NCBI RefSeq assembly: GCF_025148635.1
Contig: NZ_CP102269.1
Coordinates: 1,550,001 to 1,614,000, forward strand
DNA length: 64,000 bases
Direction: 5' to 3'
Source of the DNA: Butyricimonas virosa
GTDB lineage: Bacteria > Bacteroidota > Bacteroidia > Bacteroidales > Marinifilaceae
The position numbers were made by a program, and so were the translations under genes. Below the pieces are notes generated by a model, which was given only the letters and a program-made list of their open reading frames with translations, ran no database searches and had not been told where the DNA came from. This document shows, in pieces, positions 18,178 through 27,516 of this stretch; position 1 is the first letter of the stretch; every line of letters starts with the position of its first letter.

Positions 18178-19671
18178 ATGAGAAAATTATATTTAGTGTT
18201 CGGGATGGCGTTGATCTTTTGTTTGTCTGGTTGTAATGATTGGCTGGATGTGCGTCAGGAGACGGAGCAGAAGGAGGAGGAACAGTTTGCCACGTACAAG
18301 GGATTTTGCGATGCGTTGACGGGATGTTACATGACGTTAGGAGATAAGGCTGTTTACGGGGAGAAGTTGACAATGAGTAATATCGAGTCGTTGGCAAATC
18401 TGTGGAATCCGTTCACAACGGATCCGGGAACGGAGCGTTCTGCCGATTATTATCTGTCATTGCATGATTACGAGAGTAATGCCGCCAGGGAGGCCATGCA
18501 GTCTGTTTGGTCGAAGTTGTTTAATGTGATCGTGCAGGCTAATGTGATTATTAAGCATGTAGAGGAGAATAAGGATGTATTTGATAGTGAGGCCGCTCGT
18601 TCAGTGATTTTGGGAGAGGCTTACGCTATTCGAGCTTATTGTCAGTTGGATGTGTTGCGTTTGTTCGGGCAAGTTCCTCAAAAGGCGACTATACAGGTTC
18701 GTTTGCCTTACTCGGAGACAACGGCTTTTGATGAGAAACCGACGTATTATGCTTTTGAAGATTATGTTTCCAAGTTGAAGTATGATTTAAATCAGGCGGA
18801 GTCTTTATTGAAAGATAATGATCCGATTTTTGAATATACGTTTTCACAGTTGAATTTTCCGACATCTAATTTATTGGATGATAGTTATCTGTATTATCGT
18901 CAAGCTCGTTTTAATTATTGGGCCGTGAAGGCGTTACAGGCGCGGACATATCTTTATTTAGGTGAAAAGGAGTTGGCTTATGGTGCGGCTATGGCTGTTA
19001 TCTCGGCAAAGGGTTCGGACGGGAATCCGGTTATGACGTTAAGCGGTGCTTCCGATATTGTAGGGCAGGGGTATAAGGCTTGCCCGAACGAGTGTTTGCT
19101 CTATTTGAGTAAATATGATATCAAGTCTGTGGCCAATATATTGATCGGGGGAAATGATGTTCGGGCTAATTCGACTCGTCTGTACATAACGGCAACCCAG
19201 TTGGCTGATTTGTTCAAAGGACAGGAAACTGATTCTCATAATCGTTATCGTTATGTTTGGAATCGTAATGTCAAGGATGCAGCTAATAAGTCTTGTGCAG
19301 CGATTTTGAAATATTATTTTGCGGATAATGCGAGTAACCAGATGTTGTATTATCAAATAATCCCGATGTTGCGGATGTCTGAAGTGTATTTAATTGCTAT
19401 CGAGACAACGAAGAATTTAGTGGAAGCGAATCAATTGTACGCGGATTATATGCGGGATCGTGATGTCGTTTTAAATGAAAACGCTTTCGGTTCGTTAGAT
19501 GACGTGCAGGGGATAATCGTGGATGAATATAGACGGGAATTTTTTGCGGAAGGACAGACATTTTATATGTACAAACGTTTAAATATCAAAGATGTACTTT
19601 GGTATACAAAGGGGCTGACAGAACAGGATTATGTGTTGTGGAAATGCGTGAGTACCGAGTTTAATGCTTAA
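18178..19671 (+). CDS. SusD/RagB-family outer-membrane lipoprotein
   Basis: 497 residues with a lipoprotein signal (LIFCLSGC, Cys19). TPR-like helices form the SusD fold, including 'SVILGEAYAIRAYCQLDVLRLFG' near residue 140 and the C-terminal DEYRREFFAEGQTFYMYKRL motif. SusD proteins cap the SusC barrel and capture substrate at the cell surface. It is spaced 23 bases from SusC and starts the lipoprotein portion of the operon. Confidence 0.93.
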   Translation: MRKLYLVFGMALIFCLSGCNDWLDVRQETEQKEEEQFATYKGFCDALTGCYMTLGDKAVYGEKLTMSNIESLANLWNPFTTDPGTERSADYYLSLHDYESNAAREAMQSVWSKLFNVIVQANVIIKHVEENKDVFDSEAARSVILGEAYAIRAYCQLDVLRLFGQVPQKATIQVRLPYSETTAFDEKPTYYAFEDYVSKLKYDLNQAESLLKDNDPIFEYTFSQLNFPTSNLLDDSYLYYRQARFNYWAVKALQARTYLYLGEKELAYGAAMAVISAKGSDGNPVMTLSGASDIVGQGYKACPNECLLYLSKYDIKSVANILIGGNDVRANSTRLYITATQLADLFKGQETDSHNRYRYVWNRNVKDAANKSCAAILKYYFADNASNQMLYYQIIPMLRMSEVYLIAIETTKNLVEANQLYADYMRDRDVVLNENAFGSLDDVQGIIVDEYRREFFAEGQTFYMYKRLNIKDVLWYTKGLTEQDYVLWKCVSTEFNA

Positions 19672-19685
19672 TATTTTAAATTCAA

Positions 19686-20537
19686 ATGATTATGAAATAT
19701 ATAAACAATATACTTATTGCCGGAGCGTTGATTTTCGGGTTGGTGGCTTGTGAGAAGGATTTGCCGGAATATGAGACGACGGTTTGTCAGTTAAATTTTA
19801 AGTACAGGACTACAGATATTAGTACCGAAGAGGTTACTGATGATATGCGGGTAGGTTCTCATTCTTTTAAATTGAATTCAGGAATTGGGGTAAATATAGA
19901 TACGGTTTGGGTCAGAGTTGCCACAATGGGATATTTGTCAAAAGAAGATCGGCCCTTTGAGTTCGAGCAGGTTATGACGGGAGAGAAGGATGCCGTGGCG
20001 GGAAAGCATTACGTGGCGTTTAATGATGTGGAGATGCAAAATTGGTATTCTATTCCGGCCGGGCAGGCAGAAGCTTTAGTCCCGATTGTTGTAAAGCGTG
20101 ACCCGTCATTGGAAACGAGTGGTGATGTCGTGTTGAAGTTTACATTTAAAGAAAACGGTTATTTTAAGTTGGGATATCCTGAATTTTCGGTTTACACGAT
20201 TGTTATTTCGGACCAGTTGACAAAACCGACTATGTGGGCAACCTGTCATCTGGATAGTTATTTCGGGGCTTATGGTGCCATGAAACACGAGCTGATGATA
20301 GCATGGACGAAACAAGCGTGGGATGATGCTTATATCGAATCTCTTTTTTATGAATATCAATATAGCAGTGGAACCGTGGCATGGTTTCCTAAAGATCGTG
20401 AGTACGTGAATTATTTGGCTTCGTGGTTTGCCGAGAGGTTATTAAAGGAGAATGCCGAACGATTAGCAGATCCGCAAATCGGGGATGTTTATCGGGAGGA
20501 GAATAATGATGCTGTGGATTTTACACCATTGGATTAG
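19686..20537 (+). CDS. DUF4843 domain lipoprotein
   Basis: 283 residues (281 from the second ATG) with a lipoprotein signal (FGLVACEKD). The beta-rich domain matches the DUF4843 pattern: an early YETTVCQLNFKY strand, then 'VDTVWVRVATMG' and AGKHYVAFNDVE. DUF4843 proteins occur almost only beside SusC/SusD pairs followed by PKD-like lipoproteins and are probably surface-exposed ligand-binding accessories. No catalytic residues are recognised. Confidence 0.8.
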   Translation: MIMKYINNILIAGALIFGLVACEKDLPEYETTVCQLNFKYRTTDISTEEVTDDMRVGSHSFKLNSGIGVNIDTVWVRVATMGYLSKEDRPFEFEQVMTGEKDAVAGKHYVAFNDVEMQNWYSIPAGQAEALVPIVVKRDPSLETSGDVVLKFTFKENGYFKLGYPEFSVYTIVISDQLTKPTMWATCHLDSYFGAYGAMKHELMIAWTKQAWDDAYIESLFYEYQYSSGTVAWFPKDREYVNYLASWFAERLLKENAERLADPQIGDVYREENNDAVDFTPLD

Positions 20538-20546
20538 TAATTTAAA

Positions 20547-22091
20547 ATGATGATCATGAAAAAATATATAATAATTCTAGTCTGTAGCTTGTTGGGGGTC
20601 GTATCTTGTTATGATGACGATAGTCATGTGGCCACGAAGTTGCTTAACGATATTGTGATAGATGGACTGAAAGATACATCGGCGATATCATGTAGTACGG
20701 TTTTGGATCTGATTCCGGAAGTTAGCGGTTATTCGGAAGAAGAGTTATCCTATGCCTGGTATATTTACGGGGGGGAGTTTGAAAAGCAGACGGACAAAGG
20801 ATACCGGACGGTTCAGATTGATTCCGTGAAAAATTTGTCTTGGGCGGTAGATGTGAAAAAGGGAGATTACACGTTGGTGTTCGAGGTTACTAATAAAGAA
20901 AGTGGCTATGCCGTTATGGAGGAGGTGAAATTAACTGTTTCGACGGCTTTTTCAAGAGGGTTTTATATATTGAAAGAAACTTCTGACGGGAATACTGATT
21001 TAGATATATATAACGAGGGAAATAAGCAATTAATGACGAATGTCCTGGACGGGACGCAAGGGGATGCGATGCGAGGAAAGCCGAGAAATTTGAGTGTTAT
21101 TTACGAGAAAGCTCATGTTGATCCGGAAACGGCAGCGAGCGGGTATACGACTACGGTGTTTGTGGGGGCAGGTGAACGTGATATGGCTTGTTTTCGCACG
21201 GAAGATTTGGTGAAAATATTTGATCGTTCGACTTTGTTGTATGGCGAGATGAGCGAGGAAGAAGTTCCTTATTGTATGGCGACGGCTGGTGCTCATAACT
21301 TCTTTTTTTCGAGTAAAGGGATTCGAGGAGATTATGCGGGTATGTTTGGTTCCGAATATACGACGGGGAGATTGGGTTATCCAAAAGGAAACGGAGCAAG
21401 TTCTTTCGTGCAGGCATGTGATGGTAGAGGCTTGATGTTTTGGAACGAGCAACAACATCGTTTATGTTATTTTGCGGGAGATGAAGTTGAAGAAATCGAG
21501 TATATGGGGGGAGAGATTATTTGGGATGATGTGAGGGCGATTGCTACGGGGTGGAATCATTTGGCCGGAGAGAATACAATGTGGTATATGTTTGAAAGTC
21601 AGAATGGCCAGCGTTATTTGGTTTTAATTAACCCTAAATTTGAGGTGGTTGAAGTACGCCGTTTATCGTCTTCTTTGCATATTGCCAACGCTGATATTAT
21701 TGCTGGGAACGGCTTGTCATCTTATTCTATATATTCGGTACATAATAATCAATTATATCGTTATAGTTTGAGTGAGGATGCTTCGGAGGTTTTATTATCT
21801 CTTCCGGGTTCAATAGAAGGGCAGATTACTTATTTATCGGATATTTATTTTGGAAAGAGCTTTGATTATATCGTGATAGGAACTCAAGCGGGTGATAATT
21901 ATGCGTTGTATATGTATGAGATACAGGGAGGGCAACCTTATGGAGAACCGGTTCATGTTGTAAAAGGAAATGGAAAGATAAAGCAAGTTCGTTATGTTTC
22001 CCAGTCTATAACATGGGCGATGATACCTAATTATTATGCATTTACGGATTATGCTTCAATGTTTGGGATGGGACCGGATTTTCCATATTAG
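20547..22091 (+). CDS. PKD-like family lipoprotein
   Basis: 514 residues with a lipobox (LLGVVSC). The N-terminal domain has PKD-like features (YAWYIYGGEFEKQ, YTLVFEVTNKESGY). The rest looks like a seven-bladed beta-propeller-like repeat with recurrent aromatic strands, although I cannot count the blades. This family follows DUF4843 genes in SusCD loci and is presumed surface-exposed. Translation probably continues from DUF4843, as the gap is 9 bases. Confidence 0.75.
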   Translation: MMIMKKYIIILVCSLLGVVSCYDDDSHVATKLLNDIVIDGLKDTSAISCSTVLDLIPEVSGYSEEELSYAWYIYGGEFEKQTDKGYRTVQIDSVKNLSWAVDVKKGDYTLVFEVTNKESGYAVMEEVKLTVSTAFSRGFYILKETSDGNTDLDIYNEGNKQLMTNVLDGTQGDAMRGKPRNLSVIYEKAHVDPETAASGYTTTVFVGAGERDMACFRTEDLVKIFDRSTLLYGEMSEEEVPYCMATAGAHNFFFSSKGIRGDYAGMFGSEYTTGRLGYPKGNGASSFVQACDGRGLMFWNEQQHRLCYFAGDEVEEIEYMGGEIIWDDVRAIATGWNHLAGENTMWYMFESQNGQRYLVLINPKFEVVEVRRLSSSLHIANADIIAGNGLSSYSIYSVHNNQLYRYSLSEDASEVLLSLPGSIEGQITYLSDIYFGKSFDYIVIGTQAGDNYALYMYEIQGGQPYGEPVHVVKGNGKIKQVRYVSQSITWAMIPNYYAFTDYASMFGMGPDFPY

Positions 22092-22153
22092 AGCTTGGGG
22101 CTGAAAGGTGTAGTGCAAATGATAGATGATTAACGTATTAATGAACGATTTTT

Positions 22154-23260
22154 ATGAAAAAGATATTTTTGATATTACTGGGCTTGGCCTTGTTTTATCC
22201 GGCTTTGGCACAGACGAATTTTCGTGATGTTACTTACAAGGAGGCTATCGCTGCCGCTAAAGCGGAGAAGAAACAGGTGTTTATAGATTTTTACACGTCT
22301 TGGTGCGGGCCGTGCAAGATGATGATGAAGAATGTATTTCCATTGAAGGAGGTGGGTGATTATCTGAATGCCAGGTTTGTGTGTGTGAAGATTGACGCGG
22401 AGAAAGGCGAGGGGCCGGAACTGGCTAAACGGTACAAGGTGAAAGCGTATCCGACTTTTGTGGCGATTGATCCCGACGAGGAAGTGTTGATGACAAAGGA
22501 GGGAGGAACTTTTGACGGGGGAGAGTTTATCGGAAGTATTGATCGGTTGATTAATCCGGACAAGAGTCCCGAACGTTTGCAACAACGTTACGAGGGTGGT
22601 GAACGGTCGGCAGATCTGGTGTCTGCTTATGCGGGAATGAAAATGGAACAAGTGTATCAAAATCGTCGGCCGGATATGTCGAAGAAAGATGAAGCTTTTA
22701 ATATCGTGCAGGATTATTTCAACGGGTTGAATGACCGGGAGAGATTAAAAGAGGAAAATCTGTTTATTTATGCTTCTTTCACGGAGAGCCCGATGGATGC
22801 TATCGCACAATACATGATTGCAAACCGGGATAAGTTTACCCCGGCGATCAAAGATCGGATTGAGGATCGGATCGCAACGTTGTATAAAATGGAAATCCAA
22901 AAGTATATTACGGCACAAGAGCCTTTTGATCAGCAACAGTATGATGCGTTGAAAAAAGGTGTTTTGGATCTGGGGTTAAATAAGGATAATTATTATACCG
23001 AAGCGTTTCGTATGATCGAGTGTTACGGAAAAGGGGATTTGAACGCTTTTCTATCATTGTTGGAGAAGGAGTATGGCGAGTTGAATCGTGAATACAAGGC
23101 TTCGATGATGTATAATTACGCTCAGTTGTTTACTACCGGAGATGAGGCTGTAAAAGCTCGTGCTGTAAAATTTTTGCGTAGTTTACTCGTGGATATGGAT
23201 GCGGGAATGCTCATGTTTGTCGCTCAGCAGTTACTGATATTGGAAGGCAAAATACATTAA
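22154..23260 (+). CDS. Periplasmic thioredoxin-family protein with C-terminal helical extension
   Basis: 368 residues: a cleavable signal peptide (MKKIFLILLGLALFYPALAQ), a thioredoxin domain with the redox motif CGPC at 51-54 and the cis-proline loop YPTFVAI, and ~240 residues of mostly helical sequence without a known domain. It is the last gene of the SusCD locus. Such thioredoxin proteins recur at the ends of DUF4843/PKD-like loci in Odoribacteraceae-type genomes and may act on disulfides in the imported substrate; that role is inference. A hairpin at 23293-23322 follows. Confidence 0.85.
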   Translation: MKKIFLILLGLALFYPALAQTNFRDVTYKEAIAAAKAEKKQVFIDFYTSWCGPCKMMMKNVFPLKEVGDYLNARFVCVKIDAEKGEGPELAKRYKVKAYPTFVAIDPDEEVLMTKEGGTFDGGEFIGSIDRLINPDKSPERLQQRYEGGERSADLVSAYAGMKMEQVYQNRRPDMSKKDEAFNIVQDYFNGLNDRERLKEENLFIYASFTESPMDAIAQYMIANRDKFTPAIKDRIEDRIATLYKMEIQKYITAQEPFDQQQYDALKKGVLDLGLNKDNYYTEAFRMIECYGKGDLNAFLSLLEKEYGELNREYKASMMYNYAQLFTTGDEAVKARAVKFLRSLLVDMDAGMLMFVAQQLLILEGKIH

Positions 23261-23292
23261 AGGTAAATTAATGCTATCGAAATCGTTTCTGT

Positions 23293-23327
23293 ATCCCGAC
23301 TTCCCTTGTTGGAAGCCGGGATCTTTC
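23293..23327 (+). terminator. Hairpin terminator of the SusCD operon
   Basis: ATCCCGACTTCC pairs with GGAAGCCGGGAT (one mismatch) around a CTTGTT loop, followed by CTTTCTATTT. Confidence 0.65.
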
Positions 23328-23414
23328 TATTTGAAAGATATTTCTTAGTATTGATGATGGGTTGTTGGCTCTTTTTTTATACTTTAGCCGAACTAATTTG
23401 AAAATGTGACGGAT

Positions 23415-24389
23415 ATGTATACTGTAGATGAACTTAGAGCGATTATAAAAGAAGAGTTAGATAAGAAAGAGTATATACAGGAACCGTATTCCCTGTTCGA
23501 GCCGATTCTGTATATTTTGGAAGATGGGGGAAAACGCTTGAGGCCTCTTTTAACGTTAATGGCTTACAATCTTTACCGGGAAGATATTGAGAAGGTGTTG
23601 AAATCCGCTATCGGGATAGAAATATTCCACAATTACACGCTTTTGCATGATGATGTGATGGATGATGCGGAGTTGCGGAGAGGCCGGCCGACCGTTCATA
23701 AAAAGTGGAATAGCAACGTGGCAATCTTGAGTGGTGATGCGGCAGCGATCACGGCTTACCAGTGTATCGAGCATTGCGAGGACAAGTATCTGCGTCGAGC
23801 GATAGATTTTTTTAACCAGGTAGCGATGGATGTGTGTCGGGGACAGCAGTACGATATGTTGTTCGAGACCCGGAATGATGTTTCGGAGGAAGAATATATT
23901 AAGATGATTTATCTGAAGACTTCGGTGTTGCTTGCCGGAAGTTTGCGGCATGGAGCCTTGCTGGCGGATGCTCCGGAGCATGAGTATAACGCTTTGTATG
24001 AATTCGGGGGATACTTAGGGCTGGCATTCCAGTTGCAGGATGATTATTTGGACGTGTATGGCGATGTGGCAGAATTCGGGAAGAATATCGGAGGTGATAT
24101 TGTGGCCAACAAAAAGACTTATATGCTGATCAAGGCGTTGGAACTGGCCGATCCGGAGACGAAAGAAGAGTTGTGGGGATGGATAGAGCGGAAAGAGTTT
24201 GACCACGAGGAGAAGATTAAAGCGGTGACCCGGATATACGATCGTTTGGGGATTAAAGAGATCGTTTTTGCGGCGATTGATAAATATTTGAAAATGAGCC
24301 GGGATATTTTAGATAAGATTGATGTACCGAAAGAAAGAAAGATCGATTTTTACGAGACGTTGGATGCGATCGGGAATCGGAAAAAATAA
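23415..24389 (+). CDS. Trans-polyprenyl diphosphate synthase
   Basis: About 324 residues from the ATG at 23415 (a GTG lies 9 bases upstream). The first aspartate-rich motif DDVMD is followed by RRGRPT, and the second is DDYLD within LAFQLQDDYLDVYG. Both are complete, so it should condense isopentenyl diphosphate with allylic diphosphates. Upstream GGKRLRPLL is the usual substrate-binding site. Product chain length cannot be fixed with certainty; small residues before the first motif (FHNYTLLH) suggest a medium or long chain, possibly the quinone side chain. Confidence 0.92.
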   Translation: MYTVDELRAIIKEELDKKEYIQEPYSLFEPILYILEDGGKRLRPLLTLMAYNLYREDIEKVLKSAIGIEIFHNYTLLHDDVMDDAELRRGRPTVHKKWNSNVAILSGDAAAITAYQCIEHCEDKYLRRAIDFFNQVAMDVCRGQQYDMLFETRNDVSEEEYIKMIYLKTSVLLAGSLRHGALLADAPEHEYNALYEFGGYLGLAFQLQDDYLDVYGDVAEFGKNIGGDIVANKKTYMLIKALELADPETKEELWGWIERKEFDHEEKIKAVTRIYDRLGIKEIVFAAIDKYLKMSRDILDKIDVPKERKIDFYETLDAIGNRKK

Positions 24390-24402
24390 AATAAAAGGAT
24401 AA

Positions 24403-24849
24403 ATGAGTAAATCGAAGCAACAGTTACTGGATGAGCGTTATTTGAGAATGGCCCGGATATGGGCGGAGAATTCGTATTGCGAACGTCGGCAGGTTGGTGC
24501 GTTGATTGTGCGGGGGGATGCCATTATATCCGACGGGTATAACGGGACTCCTTCCGGGTTTGAAAATATCTGCGAGGACGAGAATAACAAAACGAAACCT
24601 TACGTGCTGCACGCCGAGGCGAATGCGATCACGAAGGTAGCGAAGTCGAATAACAGTAGTTTGGGGGCAACGTTGTACGTGACAGCCTCTCCTTGCATAG
24701 AGTGTGCCAAGTTGATCATACAAGCCGGAATCCGGCGGGTGGTGTATTCTGAAAATTATCGGAGTGTCGACGGGATCGAATTGTTGCAGAAGGCCGGGAT
24801 TGACGTGGCGTTTATTGAGTTAAGCGAGAATCAGGAAAATAAAGATTAA
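24403..24849 (+). CDS. dCMP deaminase-family zinc enzyme
   Basis: 148 residues with the cytidine/deoxycytidylate deaminase zinc site: HAE at 70-72 (His ligand and proton-shuttle Glu) and PCIEC at 97-101 (two Cys ligands). GYNGTPSGFENIC is the family's substrate loop. It converts dCMP to dUMP in the route to dTTP. The gene is tightly packed between the prenyl synthase and the protease (gaps of 13 and 11 bases). Confidence 0.9.
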   Translation: MSKSKQQLLDERYLRMARIWAENSYCERRQVGALIVRGDAIISDGYNGTPSGFENICEDENNKTKPYVLHAEANAITKVAKSNNSSLGATLYVTASPCIECAKLIIQAGIRRVVYSENYRSVDGIELLQKAGIDVAFIELSENQENKD

Positions 24850-24860
24850 ATAGGAAAATA

Positions 24861-26459
24861 ATGAATAAGAGTAATTTGAGGGCTTTGTTGACTCCGATCG
24901 TGCTGGCTCTGGCCATCGTGTTCGGGATGATGTTGAACCGGTTCCTACCGGATCGGACTCAAGTGTCAGCGTCCTCGGAAATGTTTTTGCCTGTGACGGG
25001 GAGTAAGCTGGATTTGATTATCAGTATGATACAGAATTCGTACGTGGATACCGTGGACACGAGGCAGATCGTGGAGAATACAATTCCGGTCTTGTTGAAG
25101 GATCTAGACCCGCACACGGTATATATTCCTGCGAAGGATATGCAACGGGCGAACGAGGGGATCGTGGGAAACTTCGGGGGTGTCGGAATCCAGTTTTACA
25201 AGTATTTGGACACGGTGACCGTCGTGAAGGTGGTTCCGGGTGGACCTTCGGAGAAAGCTGGGATAAAGGATGGGGACCGGATTGTTCGGGTAAACGATTC
25301 TCTGGTTGCCGGGGTGAAAATGAGCCAAGATAAGATTCAGGAGTTGATGAGGGGTGAGCTAGGTACGAAGGTGGAGTTGACGATCGCTAGAAGAGGGGAG
25401 CCGCAGTTGATCAAGAAAGAGGTGGTTCGCGGAAGTATCCCGGTGAAGAGCGTGGACGTGGCGTATATGCTGAATGACACGACGGGTTATTTGAAAACGA
25501 ATACTTTCGGTATGCACACGTATGCCGAGTTCATGCAGGCGTTGGTGAAGTTGAAGGCAGAGGGGATGAGGAAAATTATTATCGATTTGCGGGAGAATGA
25601 AGGCGGCGTGTTGCCGATAGCGATACAGATGATTAACGAGTTCTTGGATGCCGACCGTTTGATTCTTTACACGCAGGGACAGGCGCAACCTCGTACGGAT
25701 TATAAGTCTAACGGCAAAGGGCAATTCAAGGATTTGCGCGTGGATGTGTTGATTAGTGAGTTTAGTGCGTCAGCCAGCGAAATTTTTGCTGGGGCGATAC
25801 AGGATAATGATCGTGGGTTGATTATTGGGCGTCGTTCGTTTGGTAAAGGATTGGTTCAGGAGCAGCGGATGTTGCCCGACGGTTCAGCCTTGCGTTTGAC
25901 GGTAGCCCGTTATTATACCCCTTCGGGGCGTTCTATCCAGAAACCTTATAATGAAGGGAAAGAGAAGTATTACAATGATATTTACAATCGTTTAGTTCAC
26001 GGGGAGTTCTCACAAAAAGATAGTATTGTTTTTGACGAGAATCTGAAATACCAGACCGTGGGCGGGCGTACCGTGTATGGTGGTGGCGGTATCATGCCGG
26101 ATGTTTTTGTACCGGCGGACACGACCGGGGTTTCCCGTTATTTGAGCGACGTGACGAGAACCCAGTTCTTGTACGAGTACACGTTTGATTTCATGGATCG
26201 GCATCGTCCGGAAATGACGAATTTGGAGGATTACAAGCAGATTCAGAATTACCTGAAATCATTTGACCTGGTGAACGAGATGGCGAATTATGCTGCCCGT
26301 CGCGGTTTGAAACGGGACGAGAAGGGAATCAAGGAGTCCTACCAGGTTTTACGTACGCGGATCGAGGCGTATATTGCTCGTCACACGATAGATGATGAGG
26401 GATTCTACCCGATTCTTGGTCAGATTGATAACACGTTGCAGGAAGCGATTAAACAATAA
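24861..26459 (+). CDS. S41-family C-terminal processing peptidase (CtpA-like)
   Basis: 532 residues: an N-terminal membrane anchor (ALLTPIVLALAIVFGMML), a PDZ domain (residues ~95-185, VGIQFYKYLDTVTVVKVVPG), and an S41 serine protease core. The catalytic serine lies in FSASASEIFAG (about 301-310) and the lysine in RRSFGKGLVQE (about 331). It should act in the periplasm on unstructured protein C-termini. A membrane nuclease gene begins three bases after its stop. Confidence 0.92.
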   Translation: MNKSNLRALLTPIVLALAIVFGMMLNRFLPDRTQVSASSEMFLPVTGSKLDLIISMIQNSYVDTVDTRQIVENTIPVLLKDLDPHTVYIPAKDMQRANEGIVGNFGGVGIQFYKYLDTVTVVKVVPGGPSEKAGIKDGDRIVRVNDSLVAGVKMSQDKIQELMRGELGTKVELTIARRGEPQLIKKEVVRGSIPVKSVDVAYMLNDTTGYLKTNTFGMHTYAEFMQALVKLKAEGMRKIIIDLRENEGGVLPIAIQMINEFLDADRLILYTQGQAQPRTDYKSNGKGQFKDLRVDVLISEFSASASEIFAGAIQDNDRGLIIGRRSFGKGLVQEQRMLPDGSALRLTVARYYTPSGRSIQKPYNEGKEKYYNDIYNRLVHGEFSQKDSIVFDENLKYQTVGGRTVYGGGGIMPDVFVPADTTGVSRYLSDVTRTQFLYEYTFDFMDRHRPEMTNLEDYKQIQNYLKSFDLVNEMANYAARRGLKRDEKGIKESYQVLRTRIEAYIARHTIDDEGFYPILGQIDNTLQEAIKQ

Positions 26460-26462
26460 TTG

Positions 26463-27401
26463 ATGAAGAGTATATTACACGGGAGGCTGATTTTTGGCCT
26501 CCTGTTTCTGTTTCTTGCCTTAGGTAGTTTTGCCGACGGGCGCTATATTCCGGTGTATGATGACGGGATACGGGTGGATTACAAGCATTATTGCTTGGGA
26601 TTCAACAAGGAGCATAAACAGGCGAACTGGGTGTATTACGAGTTAGGTTCCGCGAACTTGACAGGGAAAGCGAGCCGGAAGAATGATTTCCGGGTAGACC
26701 CGAAGATCAGCCGTTGGAGCGCCACGCCTGACGATTACAAGCGGAGTGGTTACGACCGGGGGCATTTGTGTCCTGCGGCGGATATGTCGTTTAATGCGAA
26801 GGCGATGAGCGAGACGTTCTACATGTCGAATATGTCTCCCCAAGTGCCGATGTTTAACCGGGGAATCTGGAAAGAGCTGGAGGAACACGTGCGTAACCGG
26901 GCCAGGAAGGAGAAACTTTACGTGGTGACAGGTCCGATTTTCAAGAGTAATAAAGGTGCGATTGGCAAGGGAAAGGTGACGGTTCCGGGGTATTACTACA
27001 AGTTGTTTTACTCGCCTTCCAAGCAACAGATGATCGCTTACGTGTTGCCTAACGAGGAGAGTCGGCGTCCCTTGAATAGCTTCGCCGTTCCCGTGGATAA
27101 GGTGGAGAAGATGACGGGGATTGATTTCTTTTCTCAATTACCCGATGATTTGGAGCGGGTGTTGGAGGCGGACACGCTTTCGCACGTGTCACGGGATGGG
27201 GGACAGGCATCGGGAGGTTCGTATCGTCCGACAAGGAATCAACAGATTATAGCGGTTATTGCTGTGATTGTGATCTTCCTCGTTGTACATTTCTTGATAA
27301 AACACCGTGGAGGCAAGAAGAAGAAAAAGAAACCGACACGCAAACCGGTAAAGAAAACGGGGATGTCCAAAAAGTCAATTAAAAAAAATTACCCCCACTA
27401 A
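26463..27401 (+). CDS. DNA/RNA non-specific endonuclease with a C-terminal membrane anchor
   Basis: 312 residues: a signal sequence (ILHGRLIFGLLFLFLALGSFA) and a beta-beta-alpha metal nuclease domain with the catalytic DRGH motif (residues 98-101; His is the general base) and the metal-site Asn in SNMSPQVPMFNRG. After a linker come a second hydrophobic helix (IIAVIAVIVIFLVVHFLI, ~261-282) and a very basic tail (KKKKKKPTRKPVKK). Most family members are freely secreted, so the anchor is unusual. The last codons and stop lie inside the left arm of a REP-like palindrome, suggesting the original C-terminus was changed. Confidence 0.87.
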   Translation: MKSILHGRLIFGLLFLFLALGSFADGRYIPVYDDGIRVDYKHYCLGFNKEHKQANWVYYELGSANLTGKASRKNDFRVDPKISRWSATPDDYKRSGYDRGHLCPAADMSFNAKAMSETFYMSNMSPQVPMFNRGIWKELEEHVRNRARKEKLYVVTGPIFKSNKGAIGKGKVTVPGYYYKLFYSPSKQQMIAYVLPNEESRRPLNSFAVPVDKVEKMTGIDFFSQLPDDLERVLEADTLSHVSRDGGQASGGSYRPTRNQQIIAVIAVIVIFLVVHFLIKHRGGKKKKKKPTRKPVKKTGMSKKSIKKNYPH

Positions 27402-27475
27402 CTCCCCCTTACACAGGAGGAGAAACCGCTTGGTAATCAGCTCTCCCCCTGTGTAAGGGGGAGTTGGAGGGGGTA
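27389..27475. repeat. REP-like long imperfect palindrome, also a likely bidirectional terminator
   Basis: The left arm (about 27391-27423) starts ACCCCCACTAACTCCCCCTT and the right arm (about 27442-27474) is its near-perfect inverse, ending in AAGGGGGAGTTGGAGGGGGT. They have about 29 of 33 matching positions and a ~18-base loop. A-runs on the left and T-runs on the right make it a terminator in both directions for the converging nuclease and thioredoxin genes. The composition resembles dispersed palindromic elements common in Bacteroidota intergenic regions. Confidence 0.8.
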
Positions 27476-27516
27476 GTTTTTAAACATTAGATAGGACTTG
27501 TACGGTGGCCCCGTTT

